Below the pieces are notes generated by a model. The model made no database searches and had not been told where the DNA came from. It saw only the letters and a list, made by a program, of their open reading frames with translations. A stretch of DNA of 64,000 bases from Nocardioides alpinus (GTDB taxonomy: Bacteria; Actinomycetota; Actinomycetes; Propionibacteriales; Nocardioidaceae), in the NCBI RefSeq assembly GCF_900112035.1, contig NZ_FOKC01000005.1:272742-336741 (forward strand), written 5' to 3'. How positions within the stretch are numbered: position 1 is the first letter of the stretch; each line of letters opens with the position of its first letter. Shown here piece by piece: positions 26,591-35,486 of the stretch. The position numbers and the translations under genes are program-made.

Positions 26591-27265
26591 ATGGACAGAC
26601 ACAGCGCAACCGGGGCCCGCCACGTGAAGGTGGCGATCATGGACGAGAGCGAGCTCGTCGTTCAGGGCCTTCGCACGATGCTCGAGCCGCACGCGGCCTA
26701 CGTCACCCTCGTGCCGCACCGCGCCGAGGGCGCCGCGGCACTGGTCGACCTCACGCTCTACGAGCCCGCCGCCCACCGCCGTACGCCCGGCGTCCGCGGC
26801 GTCCCGCAGCGGTTCCCCACGCGCATGGTCGCCTTCGGCTGGGACTGCACCCCCGAGGCCGTGTCGACCGAGATGTCGCGCGGCGCTGCCGGCTTCGTCA
26901 GCAAGTTCCTCCCCGCACGCCGCCTCGTGTGGAACCTGCTCCAGATCTCCGAGGGTCGCGTCGTCGTCGACGCCTGGACCGGGCAGTCGGCGGCTCCCCA
27001 GCCGCCCGCCGAGAAGTGGCCCCTCACGCAGCGCGAGACCGAGGTCCTCTCGATGATCGCGTCCGGTCGCGCCAACCGGGAGATCGCGGAGGAGACCAAC
27101 CTCAGCATCAACTCGGTGAAGTCCTACATCCGTGGCGCCTACGCCAAGATCGAGGTCTCTTCTCGCTCGCAGGCGGTCCTGTGGGCGATCCAGCACGGGC
27201 TGCTGATCCCCGGCGAGAAGACCACCGTCCGGCCGCGAGCGATGTCGCACGCTGCAGGCGCATGA
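26591..27265 (+). CDS. NarL/LuxR-type response regulator with divergent receiver
   Basis: 224 residues. The N-terminal half is a receiver-like domain (AIMDESELVVQGLRTML; candidate phospho-Asp in ALVDLTLYE; Lys in GFVSKFLP), with an insertion or loop between the Asp and the next strand. The C-terminal LuxR helix-turn-helix is clear (LTQRETEVLSMIASGRANRE, then SINSVKSYIRGAYAKI). The stop overlaps the F420 gene by ATGA, so the regulator and a redox enzyme are cotranslated. No kinase nearby. A GTG at 26624 is an alternative start. Confidence 0.82.
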   Translation: MDRHSATGARHVKVAIMDESELVVQGLRTMLEPHAAYVTLVPHRAEGAAALVDLTLYEPAAHRRTPGVRGVPQRFPTRMVAFGWDCTPEAVSTEMSRGAAGFVSKFLPARRLVWNLLQISEGRVVVDAWTGQSAAPQPPAEKWPLTQRETEVLSMIASGRANREIAEETNLSINSVKSYIRGAYAKIEVSSRSQAVLWAIQHGLLIPGEKTTVRPRAMSHAAGA

Positions 27266-28227
27266 CCCGCTTCGGCTACTTCCTCTCCTGCGAGGAGTAC
27301 GCCCCCGACGAGCTGCTCGACCAGGCGCGCCTGGCCGAGCAGGCCGGGTTCGACGCACTCTGGATCAGCGACCACTTCCATCCGTGGACCAATGCCCAGG
27401 GCCAGTCCCCGTTCGTCTGGTCGATGATCGGTGCGGTCTCGCAGGTGTGTGACCTCCCGGTGACGACGGCCGTGACCTGCCCCACCGTGCGCACCCACCC
27501 CGCGATCATCGCCCAGGCCGCCGCCACGTCCGCCGTCCTGCTCGGCGAGGAGCGCTTCACGCTCGGCATCGGCACGGGGGAGGCGCTCAACGAGCACGTC
27601 CTCGGCGACGTCTGGCCGCACACCGACCTCCGCCTCGAGATGCTCGAGGAGGCGGTCGACGTGATCCGCCGGCTCTGGACCGGTGAGGTCGTCTCCCACG
27701 AGGGACGCCACTACACGGTCGACACGGCGCGGATCTACACGTTGCCGGACACGCCGCCCCCGATCTTCATGAGTGCCTTCGGGCCCAAGGCCCTCGAGGT
27801 GGCGGGCCGGATCGCGGACGGCTTCATCACCACCAAGCCGGACGGCGAGGCGGTCGACCGCTTCCGTGCCGCGAAGGGTGACGACGCCCCCACCCAGGCA
27901 GGCTTCAAGGTCGCGTGGGGTCCCAGCAGGGACGAGGCGATCGACACCGCCTACGGCATCTGGCCCAACGCGGGCGTGCCCGGTGAGCTCAGCCAGGTGC
28001 TGACGAGCCCGCAGCACTTCGAGCAGGCCAGCGAGCTGGTGACCCGAGAGGCGTTCGCCGAGAAGGGTGCCTTCGGCCCGGACGTCGCCGAGCACGTCGA
28101 GGCCTACGCGCCGTTCGTCGATGCGGGCTTCGACGAGGTGTACGTCGCCAACATGGGGCCGCACTACGCCGACATGCTCGCGGCCTACGGCTCCGACGTC
28201 CTCCCCGAGCTCCGCCGCAAGAACTAG
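27262..28227 (+). CDS. LLM-class F420-dependent oxidoreductase (FGD-like)
   Basis: 321-residue luciferase-like monooxygenase-fold enzyme. It starts FGYFLSCEEY and has DALWISDHFHPW, GIGTGEALNEHVLG and the family's long GRIADGFITTKPDG segment. This matches the F420-dependent glucose-6-phosphate dehydrogenase-related group of actinobacteria. F420 is reduced or oxidised; the partner substrate cannot be named. Overlaps the upstream regulator by four bases and the convergent gene downstream by four bases (shared CTAG). Confidence 0.88.
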   Translation: MTRFGYFLSCEEYAPDELLDQARLAEQAGFDALWISDHFHPWTNAQGQSPFVWSMIGAVSQVCDLPVTTAVTCPTVRTHPAIIAQAAATSAVLLGEERFTLGIGTGEALNEHVLGDVWPHTDLRLEMLEEAVDVIRRLWTGEVVSHEGRHYTVDTARIYTLPDTPPPIFMSAFGPKALEVAGRIADGFITTKPDGEAVDRFRAAKGDDAPTQAGFKVAWGPSRDEAIDTAYGIWPNAGVPGELSQVLTSPQHFEQASELVTREAFAEKGAFGPDVAEHVEAYAPFVDAGFDEVYVANMGPHYADMLAAYGSDVLPELRRKN

Positions 28228-28703
28228 CCGGCGTCGTACTCCGGGTCGCCCTCGACGGCGGCCGGCCGGGCCTCGTGGCCCTCGCGGCCCCGGCTGCGGC
28301 GCAGCTCCTTCATCTCGGCCTCGAAGACGTGCCGCTGTCCCTCGACGAGCTCGTCGAGTGCGCGCTGGTGCAGGGCCTTGATGCGGGCGTAGAAGCCGTC
28401 GTCGAAGAGCTCGACCATCTGGAACGACCACATCCCCGGGAGCGGGTTGGCGCCCAGCACGTCGCGGTCGAGCGCTGCGGCGAGGTCGTCGTGCCCGGCC
28501 GCCCGCAGGTGGTCGTACGCCTCCTCCATCGTGCTCTCGCCACTGCCCATGAGGCGGTGGAAGGCGAAGAGGTGGCCCCGCGCGTCCTCGACGTGGTCCA
28601 GGGCCGCGGAGAGCTTGCCCAGCGCCTCGACCGTCGCATCGCTGACCCCCTCGGGGCGGCGGTGCTCAGGAGCGGGCTGGTCGGCTGCGGGGCGGTCGGG
28701 CAT
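28224..28703 (-). CDS. conserved-type helical protein of unknown function
   Basis: 159 residues, soluble, mostly helical. The core reads SAALDHVEDARGHLFAFHRL, MEEAYDHLRAAGHDDLAAALDRDVLGANPLPGMW and FYARIKALHQRALDEL, with several His and Glu residues spaced as in small helical-bundle proteins. It resembles uncharacterised actinobacterial proteins, and I do not recognise the family. Convergent with the F420 gene; its TAG stop shares the CTAG with that gene's stop. Confidence 0.7.
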   Translation of the reverse strand: MPDRPAADQPAPEHRRPEGVSDATVEALGKLSAALDHVEDARGHLFAFHRLMGSGESTMEEAYDHLRAAGHDDLAAALDRDVLGANPLPGMWSFQMVELFDDGFYARIKALHQRALDELVEGQRHVFEAEMKELRRSRGREGHEARPAAVEGDPEYDAG

Positions 28704-28813
28704 CTGTCCAGCATGGCAGCGGGTGGTGACGGCCGCCACGCTCGAAGGGCTGGTCGCGCGCATGCTCACGCCCGCCAGTGGGCACTGCAGGCCATGGACA
28801 AGGGATTCGCGTC

Positions 28814-29995
28814 ATGAAGGCCGTCACCTGGCAGGGCAAGCAGGACATGCAGGTCATCGAGGTGCCTGACCCGGTCGTCGAGCAGCCGACCGACGTCATC
28901 GTGGACATCACCTCGAGCGGACTCTGCGGCTCCGACCTCCACCTCTACGATCCACTCGCGCCGTTCATGACGGCGGGGGACATCGTCGGCCACGAGCCCA
29001 TGGGCGTCGTGCGCGAGGTCGGCTCGGCCGTCGAGACGCTGCAGGTGGGCGACCGCGTGGTCGTCCCCTTCAACATCAGCTGCGGCGCCTGCTGGATGTG
29101 CGAGCGCGGCCTCTTCAGCCAGTGCGAGACCACGCAGAACCGCGACACCGGCACGGGCGCGAGCCTGTTCGGCTACAGCAAGCTCTACGGCCAGGTCCCC
29201 GGCGGCCAGGCCGAGATGCTGCGGGTCCCCTTCGGCGACACGCTCCCGATCAAGGTGCCGCACGGCCCGCCCGACGACCGCTTCCTCTTCCTCTCCGACG
29301 TGCTGCCGACAGCGTGGCAGGCCGTCGAGTACGCCGACGTCGAGGAGGGCGGCACGCTCCTGGTGGTCGGCGCCGGCCCGATCGGCGACATGGCGACCCG
29401 GATCGCCCTGCACCGCGGGCTGCGCGTCATCACCGTCGACTCCGTGCGCGAGCGACTGGCGCGCGTGCAGGGGCGCGGCGCCGAGACCATCGACCACAGC
29501 GAGCTCGACGGGATCGGTGACCGGGTCCGCGAGCTGACCGACGGGCGCGGTGCGGACGCCGTCATCGACGCAGTGGGCATGGAGGCGCACGGCTCGCCCG
29601 TCGCCGAGACCGCCCAGAAGGCACTCGGCCTGCTGCCGAAGAAGGTGCAGGAGAAGGTGATGCTCAACGTCGGCTCCGACCGTCTGGCCGCCCTCCTCAG
29701 CGCCATCGACTCGGTGCGGCGTGGGGGCACGATCAGCATCTCGGGCGTGTACGGCGCACCCACGGACCCGCTCCCCATGTTCGAGCTCTTCGACAAGCAG
29801 GTGCAGCTGCGGATGGGCCAGGCCAACGTGCGCCGGTGGAGCGACGACATCCTCGCCCTCCTGCAGCAGGACGAGGACGTCCTCGGCGTCGACACCTTTG
29901 CGACCCACCACCTGCCGTTGACCGACGCACCCGAGGCCTACCGGAAGTTCCGGGACAAGGAGGACGGCATGGTCAAGGTCGTGTTCACGCCGTGA
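28814..29995 (+). CDS. zinc-dependent alcohol dehydrogenase
   Basis: 393-residue medium-chain dehydrogenase. Catalytic zinc ligands in GLCGSDLHLY and GHEPMG; structural zinc by four Cys in CGACWMCERGLFSQC; Rossmann NAD motif VVGAGPIGDMA. The long insert and length place it with glutathione-independent formaldehyde dehydrogenase/threonine-dehydrogenase-like actinobacterial proteins. RBS AAGGGA before the ATG at 28814. First gene of a tight operon with a diiron haem-oxygenase-like protein (2-bp gap) and a CDGSH protein, suggesting that the ADH makes or removes an alcohol or aldehyde in a short pathway. Confidence 0.9.
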   Translation: MKAVTWQGKQDMQVIEVPDPVVEQPTDVIVDITSSGLCGSDLHLYDPLAPFMTAGDIVGHEPMGVVREVGSAVETLQVGDRVVVPFNISCGACWMCERGLFSQCETTQNRDTGTGASLFGYSKLYGQVPGGQAEMLRVPFGDTLPIKVPHGPPDDRFLFLSDVLPTAWQAVEYADVEEGGTLLVVGAGPIGDMATRIALHRGLRVITVDSVRERLARVQGRGAETIDHSELDGIGDRVRELTDGRGADAVIDAVGMEAHGSPVAETAQKALGLLPKKVQEKVMLNVGSDRLAALLSAIDSVRRGGTISISGVYGAPTDPLPMFELFDKQVQLRMGQANVRRWSDDILALLQQDEDVLGVDTFATHHLPLTDAPEAYRKFRDKEDGMVKVVFTP

Positions 29996-29997
29996 GG

Positions 29998-30951
29998 ATG
30001 CCCAAGCCCCGCGGCCCCCTGAGCGAGTGGGTCGTGGCACGCCTCGCCGACAGTGGTGCGCACCCCGTCGGAGCGGCGCCCCTGGCCCACGTCACGGACG
30101 ACGAGGCGATCGCCCTGTGGTCCCTCCACGAGCTGTCCTACCGCGGCTTCGAGGACGCGTCCGACGATGCGGAGCGCGACCCCGAGGTGCTCGTCGTACG
30201 CCATGGTCTCGAGCGGGCGCTCGAGCAGAGGCTCCGCGCCCGGTGGGACCACGCCGGGACGGACGTGCCGGAACCCGCCGGCGTGCCGGACGCGCTCGAG
30301 GCCCTGGTGGCCGCTGACGACGGCCCGTCGCTCGCCGACCACGTACGCCGTCGGGCCGACACCGACCAGGTCCTGGAGATGCTGCGCCAGCGCTCGGTCT
30401 ACCAGCTCAAGGAGGCCGACCCGACGACGTGGGTCGTGCCGCGGCTCCCGACCCGTGCCAAGGCGGCGCTGATGGAGCTGCAGTTCGACGAGTACGGCGG
30501 TGGCAACCCCAACCGGCTGCACGCCCACCTCTTCGCCAAGGGACTGGAGTCGGTCGGCCTGCGCTCGGAGTACGGCGCGTACGTCGACGACGCCCTGCCG
30601 GAGACGCTCGAGCTCAACAACGCGCTCTCCATGTTCGGCATGCAGCGACGGCTCCGGGGCGCGGCGATGGGACACCTCGCGGCCTTCGAGATGACCAGCT
30701 CGATCCCGGCTCGCAAGATCGCCCAGGGGTTGGGGCGGCTCGGCCTGGAGGGGGCGATGGTCGGCTACTACGACGAGCACGTCGAGGCCGATGCCGTCCA
30801 CGAGCAGCTGGCCGCACGTGACATCTGCGGCACGCTCGCCGAGGACGAGCCCGACCAGGTCGGCGAGATCCTGTTCGGCGCGTTCACCTGTCTCGACCTC
30901 GAGTCGAGGGTGGCCACGGCGCTGTTCGACGCGTGGGGAGTCGAGCGGTGA
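29998..30951 (+). CDS. iron-containing redox enzyme, haem-oxygenase-like diiron oxidase family
   Basis: 317 residues, all helical. It matches the haem-oxygenase-like diiron (HDO) pattern: ELQFDEYGGGNPNRLHAHLF (Glu and His), HLAAFEMTSS (Glu) and the late YYDEHVEADAVHEQ (Asp/Glu, His, Asp, His). Such enzymes do oxygen-dependent chemistry such as N-oxygenation or C-C cleavage of fatty acids or amino acids; the actual reaction here is unknown. Start 29998, two bases after the ADH stop, and its stop overlaps the CDGSH gene by GTGA. Confidence 0.8.
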   Translation: MPKPRGPLSEWVVARLADSGAHPVGAAPLAHVTDDEAIALWSLHELSYRGFEDASDDAERDPEVLVVRHGLERALEQRLRARWDHAGTDVPEPAGVPDALEALVAADDGPSLADHVRRRADTDQVLEMLRQRSVYQLKEADPTTWVVPRLPTRAKAALMELQFDEYGGGNPNRLHAHLFAKGLESVGLRSEYGAYVDDALPETLELNNALSMFGMQRRLRGAAMGHLAAFEMTSSIPARKIAQGLGRLGLEGAMVGYYDEHVEADAVHEQLAARDICGTLAEDEPDQVGEILFGAFTCLDLESRVATALFDAWGVER

Positions 30952-31154
30952 GCGAGGACTTCGACCACCCCGACATCGTGCTCGAGCCCCACGGCCCGAT
31001 GCTGGTCCGCGGGGCGTCGACGATCCGCGATGCCGAGGGCACCCTCCACAGCGTCGACCGTCCCGTGGTCGCCCTGTGCCGCTGCGACAAGTCGAGCCGA
31101 CTGCCGTGGTGCGACGGCACCCACAAGGTGATCCCGCGCCGGAGGACCAGCTAG
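30948..31154 (+). CDS. CDGSH-type iron-sulfur protein
   Basis: 68 residues carrying one CDGSH cluster-binding motif: CRCDKSSRLPWCDGTHK, that is three Cys and one His for a [2Fe-2S] cluster. Such small proteins transfer electrons or clusters. It is translated from a GTG overlapping the diiron gene stop (GTGA), so it is likely the redox partner or cluster/iron donor of that enzyme. Its stop and that of the convergent FAD enzyme use the same CTAG. Confidence 0.92.
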   Translation: MSEDFDHPDIVLEPHGPMLVRGASTIRDAEGTLHSVDRPVVALCRCDKSSRLPWCDGTHKVIPRRRTS

Positions 31155-32761
31155 GTCGTCCGGCGTCGCGGCACCGCGCGGGTGCGGTGCTGCCACAGTG
31201 CGGCACGCGCGGCGTTGGCTCCTGCGGCGCCGTGCACGCCGCCGCCGGGATGGGCGGAGGCCGAGCCCAGGAAGAGGCCGGTGACCCCCGTGGCCGCGCG
31301 TCCGCGCATGGCGGGGACGGGACGGAAGACCAGCTCCTGGTGGAGCTGTGAGGTCCCGCCGTTGACAGCGCCGCCGATGAGGTTGGCGTTGCGGGCCTCC
31401 AGGTCGTGCGGCCCCAGCACGCGGCGTGCCATGACGAGGTCGCCGAACCCGGGGGCGCGCGCCTCGATCCGCGCCTGCATGCGGTCGGCGAAGCGTTCGC
31501 AGTCGTCGTGGTCCCACCGTCCGCTGATCTCGCCGCCGGCGTCGCCGCGGGTCGCGCCGGGCTGGGGGACGTGGGTGTAGGCCCAGAAGGACTCGGTCCC
31601 GGCCGGTGATCGCGACGGGTCGCTGGTGGTCATCTGACCGGTCAGGAGGAAGGGCTTGTCGGGCACCACGCCCGAGGACACCTGGGCGAGCGTCTGCGTC
31701 ATCTCCTCGACGGAGTCGGCGATGTGCACCGTCCCCGGCACGTCGATGGGACTGTTGGTCCAGGGCACCTGGCCGGACAGCGCCCAGTCGACCTTGACGG
31801 TCCCGGGATCGAGCTCGAAGTCGCGCATCCCCCGCACGAGCCGTGGCGGGAGGTCGTCGGCGTCGACGAGCCCCCCGAAGAGGTGCGGGGCTGCGACGTC
31901 GGCGACGACCGTCCGTGCGTCGTACCTCTCACCGTCGCGGGTCTCGACGCCTGTCACGCGGCGGTCCCGTACGACGACCCTGGTCACCTCCGCGTCGAGC
32001 ACGAGGTCACCGCCGAGGCTCGTGAAGCGTGCGACCAGTGCGTCGGTGAGCGACTGGGCGCCGCCGCGCGGCACGGGGAAGCCGACCGTCTGTCCGAGCA
32101 TCGTCATCAGGACGCCGAAGACGCCCGAACCGGGCGAGGAGAGCGGGAAGTCGGCGTGCCCGGCGTTGCCGGCGAGGAGCAGCCCTCCCGCCTCACCGCC
32201 GAAGAGCTCGCGACCGAGCGAGGCGACCGGGGTCGCGAGGCGTCGCACGGTGTCGAGCCCGCCGGCCTTGACGATGGCAGGCAGCAGGCGCGCACCTGCG
32301 CGGACCGGGGGGAACGGTGTGGTGAGGCCGTCGATCAGCGACGGGCCGATGCGGTCCCACGTGCGGCACAGCTCCAGCCACGCGTGGCTGTCGCCTGGGT
32401 GGAGGGCCTCCAGTCCTGCGGCCGTGCGGGCGCGGTCGCGGTGCAGCAGTGCCCACTGACCGTCGCCGAAGGGATGACCGAGCACGGCGGGTGCGTGCTC
32501 CCAGACCAGCCCGTGGTCCTCGAGCTGGAGTCCGGTCATCGCCCGCGAGGCGAGCGCCAGCGGGTAGAAGGCGCTGAACGTGTCGTGGACGAAGTCGGGG
32601 TGCACCTCGCGGTCGCTGCGGACCGCCCCGCCGGCGGTGGCCTGGGCCTCGAGCACGAGCACGCGCCAACCGGCATCGGCCAGGAGGTTGGCCGCGACGA
32701 GGCCGTTGGGTCCTGCGCCGATGACGACGGCGTCGTACGCGCGGCCCGCGGCCGGGCTCAC
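31151..32761 (-). CDS. FAD-dependent phytoene desaturase-like oxidoreductase
   Basis: 536 residues. N-terminal dinucleotide-binding motif AVVIGAGPNGLVAANLLADAG, a second flavin loop GGAVRSDREV and a C-terminal FAD-contact GSASAHPGGGVHGAAG. It is of the NAD(P)/FAD-dependent (CrtI/phytoene-desaturase-like) group, which dehydrogenates polyenes, amines or lipids. GTG at 32761 overlaps the SRPBCC stop by four bases, so the two form an operon; the substrate might be the ligand held by the SRPBCC protein. No carotenoid genes are nearby. Confidence 0.88.
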   Translation of the reverse strand: MSPAAGRAYDAVVIGAGPNGLVAANLLADAGWRVLVLEAQATAGGAVRSDREVHPDFVHDTFSAFYPLALASRAMTGLQLEDHGLVWEHAPAVLGHPFGDGQWALLHRDRARTAAGLEALHPGDSHAWLELCRTWDRIGPSLIDGLTTPFPPVRAGARLLPAIVKAGGLDTVRRLATPVASLGRELFGGEAGGLLLAGNAGHADFPLSSPGSGVFGVLMTMLGQTVGFPVPRGGAQSLTDALVARFTSLGGDLVLDAEVTRVVVRDRRVTGVETRDGERYDARTVVADVAAPHLFGGLVDADDLPPRLVRGMRDFELDPGTVKVDWALSGQVPWTNSPIDVPGTVHIADSVEEMTQTLAQVSSGVVPDKPFLLTGQMTTSDPSRSPAGTESFWAYTHVPQPGATRGDAGGEISGRWDHDDCERFADRMQARIEARAPGFGDLVMARRVLGPHDLEARNANLIGGAVNGGTSQLHQELVFRPVPAMRGRAATGVTGLFLGSASAHPGGGVHGAAGANAARAALWQHRTRAVPRRRTT

Positions 32762-33195
32762 TGGGTCCGACCCTCCACCACGTAGGCGAGACGTTGCAGA
32801 GCCTCCAGGTTGCGGGCGTGCAGCTGCACGTCCTGGACCCGCTTCGGGATCAGCGCACCGGGGCCGGCCGTCGCCTGCTCCACCATCGTGACGACGGTCG
32901 AGGGCCCCTGGGGCTCGAGCGTGATCTCGACGTGTGCCTGACCGGCCGGCCAGCCCCGCGCGAGGAGGAGGATGCGCCGGCCCGGGTCGACCTCGAGGAC
33001 CTCGGTCGTGTCGTCGATCATCAGCGGCCACGCACCGACGCTGTGGTGCAGCTGGGACCCGACGGCGGGCCAGGAGTCGTCGACGTCACGCATCCGCGCG
33101 GCGCCCACCACGAACAGCGGATAGAGCCAGCCGTCGGCCAGCACCGACCAGACCTGCTCGCGGGTGGCTGCGATCGTCCGGGTGGTCGTGCTCAT
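32758..33195 (-). CDS. SRPBCC/START-like protein
   Basis: 145-residue helix-grip fold protein of the polyketide-cyclase/START-like group: starts TTTRTIAATREQVWSVLADG, with GRRILLLARGWPAGQAHVEITLEPQGP and a C-terminal amphipathic helix NLEALQRLAYVVE. These bind hydrophobic ligands in a pocket and may cyclise, dehydrate or shuttle them. First gene of the operon with the FAD desaturase-like enzyme. Confidence 0.85.
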   Translation of the reverse strand: MSTTTRTIAATREQVWSVLADGWLYPLFVVGAARMRDVDDSWPAVGSQLHHSVGAWPLMIDDTTEVLEVDPGRRILLLARGWPAGQAHVEITLEPQGPSTVVTMVEQATAGPGALIPKRVQDVQLHARNLEALQRLAYVVEGRTQ

Positions 33196-33258
33196 GAGGT
33201 CCTCGTCTCCATGTCGTGGGTGTACCCCCGGCCCACCGGGTCCATGCGGAGCACGGTC

Positions 33259-33969
33259 TCAGGCGGGAAGCGCGCCGGTGGTCAGGACGTGCTCGGCGAC
33301 CACGTTGATCTTCGTACGACGACTGCGCGCCGCGGTCCTCAGCGCGTTGAAGGCGGCCACTGCGTCGATCGACCTGCTGGCCATGAGGTAGCCGACGGCG
33401 CGCTCGATCAGCACGCGGTGGTCCAGGGCGAACTGCAGCTGTCGCGCCATCTCGCCGGCGGTGTGCGCCTGGACCGCCGCGGACAGGGTCGTGGCGATGA
33501 CCTCGGCGTAGTGGGTGAGAGCCGCGACCTCGCTGGGGTCCCAGTCGTGCGGGCGGTCCATGTAGACGTCGAGGGTGCCGACGGGCACACCACCGAGGCG
33601 CACGGGGACCCCGAGGACTGCGCGCACCGGTTGGTCGGCCAGCGCCCGTGTCAATGTCGGCCACCGCTCGGTCTCGGCCGCGACGTCGCTGCTGGCGACC
33701 ACCTGCGCGGTCACGAACGCCTCGGTGCAGGGACCCTCGCCCGCGTCGGCCTCCGTCGTCTCCAGGATGCGTCCGGGACGGTCACTGGCCGCGACGTAGC
33801 GGAGCAGGTCCTGCTCGTCGGCGATCAGCACCCCGGCGCCGGCGACCCCGAACAGGTCGACGCATGCCGTCAGGACAGCCTGCAGCGCCGAGATGACACT
33901 GCCGTTGTCCTCACGGGAGAGGGAGAGCCGACGCAGGCTCAGGGCTAGCGCGGCCTCATCGATGCTCAT
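33259..33969 (-). CDS. GAF-ANTAR regulator (E)
   Basis: 236 residues. GAF domain about 20-170 (ACVDLFGVAGAGVLIADEQD, EADAGEGPCTEAF, VGTLDVYMDRP), then an ANTAR domain (about 178-235; ALDHRVLIERAVGYLMASRS, IDAVAAFNALRTAARSRRTKI). It overlaps the upstream ANTAR-only gene by four bases (ATGA), so both are made from one message. Strong likeness to GAF-ANTAR proteins of redox/stress loci; ligand unknown. Confidence 0.88.
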   Translation of the reverse strand: MSIDEAALALSLRRLSLSREDNGSVISALQAVLTACVDLFGVAGAGVLIADEQDLLRYVAASDRPGRILETTEADAGEGPCTEAFVTAQVVASSDVAAETERWPTLTRALADQPVRAVLGVPVRLGGVPVGTLDVYMDRPHDWDPSEVAALTHYAEVIATTLSAAVQAHTAGEMARQLQFALDHRVLIERAVGYLMASRSIDAVAAFNALRTAARSRRTKINVVAEHVLTTGALPA

Positions 33970-34340
33970 GGAGCAGCATCATCCCCTGTCGTCGTCCCGA
34001 CCGGCCAGCCGGAGGGCGGGAGGTGGTGGACGAACGTCCCCAGCAGGGTGAGCGACTCGGCATCGGCCGACCCGTCGTGGGTCGAGACCAGGACGCGCGC
34101 GACCTCCCTGACCTTGGTGTTGCTGTCCTGCGAGACGCGCAGGATGGTGCGCCAGGCCTGCTCGGTGCTGCAGCTGAAGCGGGCCGACACGAGGCCGATG
34201 GCCATGCCGATGTCGCGCTGCGACTTCATCGCCTCGTGGAGGTGGGCGACCTCGTCGCGCAGCGTCTCGGGAGCCCCCGAGTCGTCCGTCGCCTGCTGAG
34301 GCTGGGAAGGCTCGCCGGAAGGAAAGTGTTTGCCAGACAT
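33966..34340 (-). CDS. ANTAR-only protein (F)
   Basis: 124 residues. N-terminal 40 polar residues, a short helix (TLRDEVAHLHEAMKSQRD), then an ANTAR domain (IGMAIGLVSARFSCSTEQAWRTILRVS). No GAF domain. Cotranslated with the GAF-ANTAR gene E. The pair may work as a heteromeric antiterminator or as sensor and effector. Start 34340 follows AAAGGTG; a GTG nine bases upstream is possible. Confidence 0.83.
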   Translation of the reverse strand: MSGKHFPSGEPSQPQQATDDSGAPETLRDEVAHLHEAMKSQRDIGMAIGLVSARFSCSTEQAWRTILRVSQDSNTKVREVARVLVSTHDGSADAESLTLLGTFVHHLPPSGWPVGTTTGDDAAP

Positions 34341-34511
34341 GCGCGTCACCTTTCAATGACGTCAGGTCCGCGGACACAGGGCGGAGCACTAAGTGAACGA
34401 CCCCACTCTACTCCTCGCAGGCTTCCTCCCTAGGGGTGAGTGCGCGGCGGATGGACTAGCATTTCCCCGACTCGAGCCAAGGGTCGCCGACTCCTTCCCC
34501 GGGAGGTTCAC

Positions 34512-35486
34512 GTGCCGCACACGCGCGCGCGTCGCGGTCTGCCCGACGTCTTCGGCTTCGAGGGCTCCGGCGACGAGGCCCGACACTGGCTCGACACGGT
34601 CTACGGCACCAACCTCCACCTGACCGGTCCGCTGGGTGGCGTCCGGCACCACCGCACCGACCACGGTGTCGTGGCCTTCGACCACATCAGGATCGACGCG
34701 TCGTTCACGTTCGACTCCGACCCGATGCCGGTGCTCGTGGTGGTGGACGTGCTGGCCGGCACCGAGGAGTGGATCAGGGACGGTGTCGCCGACCGGGGCC
34801 ACGACGGCGACTCCGTGATGGCCTCGGGCTGGGACATGCCCTTCTCCGGCAACGGCGACTTCCCGGACCTGCGCACCACGTCGCTGAGTGCCCAGGCGTT
34901 GATGGCCGCGATCACCGACGTCGACCCCGACTACCCGTGGGAGCACATCACCTTCACGTCCTACGTCCCGCGCTCCCCGGCAGCCGGCGCACGCTGGCGC
35001 GCCACCGTGGACCAGGTCATCTCGATGCTTCCCGACGACGCCACGGCGGCCCAGCAGGATGCAGCCGCGCTCCTCCTCGGTCACACGTTGCTGCACACCT
35101 TCCCCAACAACGTCGTCGTACGCGCGACGCTGCCGGGCACGGACCACGACGCCGCGGACGACTCACCCTCCACCGTGCGTCGCGCCGCCCGCATCATCGA
35201 GGCGCACGCACTCGAGGAGCTCAGCCCCGGCGATCTCGCACGTGAGTGCGGAGTGACCCCCCGCGCCCTGCAGTACGCCTTCCGCAAGCACCTGGGCTGC
35301 ACGCCCCAGGACTACCTCCGACGGGTCCGGCTCGACCTGGCGCGACGCTCGCTGCGCGACGGGTCGCAGTCCGTGAGCGACGCTGCCGCCACCCACGGCT
35401 TCTTCAACCCGGGTCGCTTCGCCTCCGACTACCGGCAGGTCTTCGACGAGAATCCGGGCCAGACGCTCCAGCGTTCGAACAACTGA
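34512..35486 (+). CDS. AraC-family regulator
   Basis: 324 residues. C-terminal AraC double HTH (about 225-320: LARECGVTPRALQYAFRKHL and VSDAAATHGFFNPGRFASDY) with the PxDYLRRVRLDLAR bridge. The N-terminal 200 residues are a predicted sensing domain. The GTG at 34512 is chosen because GGGAGG lies five bases upstream. Divergent from the ANTAR pair and 110 bp ahead of a SigB/SigF-type sigma gene, so this is a stress-regulatory block. Confidence 0.85.
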   Translation: MPHTRARRGLPDVFGFEGSGDEARHWLDTVYGTNLHLTGPLGGVRHHRTDHGVVAFDHIRIDASFTFDSDPMPVLVVVDVLAGTEEWIRDGVADRGHDGDSVMASGWDMPFSGNGDFPDLRTTSLSAQALMAAITDVDPDYPWEHITFTSYVPRSPAAGARWRATVDQVISMLPDDATAAQQDAAALLLGHTLLHTFPNNVVVRATLPGTDHDAADDSPSTVRRAARIIEAHALEELSPGDLARECGVTPRALQYAFRKHLGCTPQDYLRRVRLDLARRSLRDGSQSVSDAAATHGFFNPGRFASDYRQVFDENPGQTLQRSNN

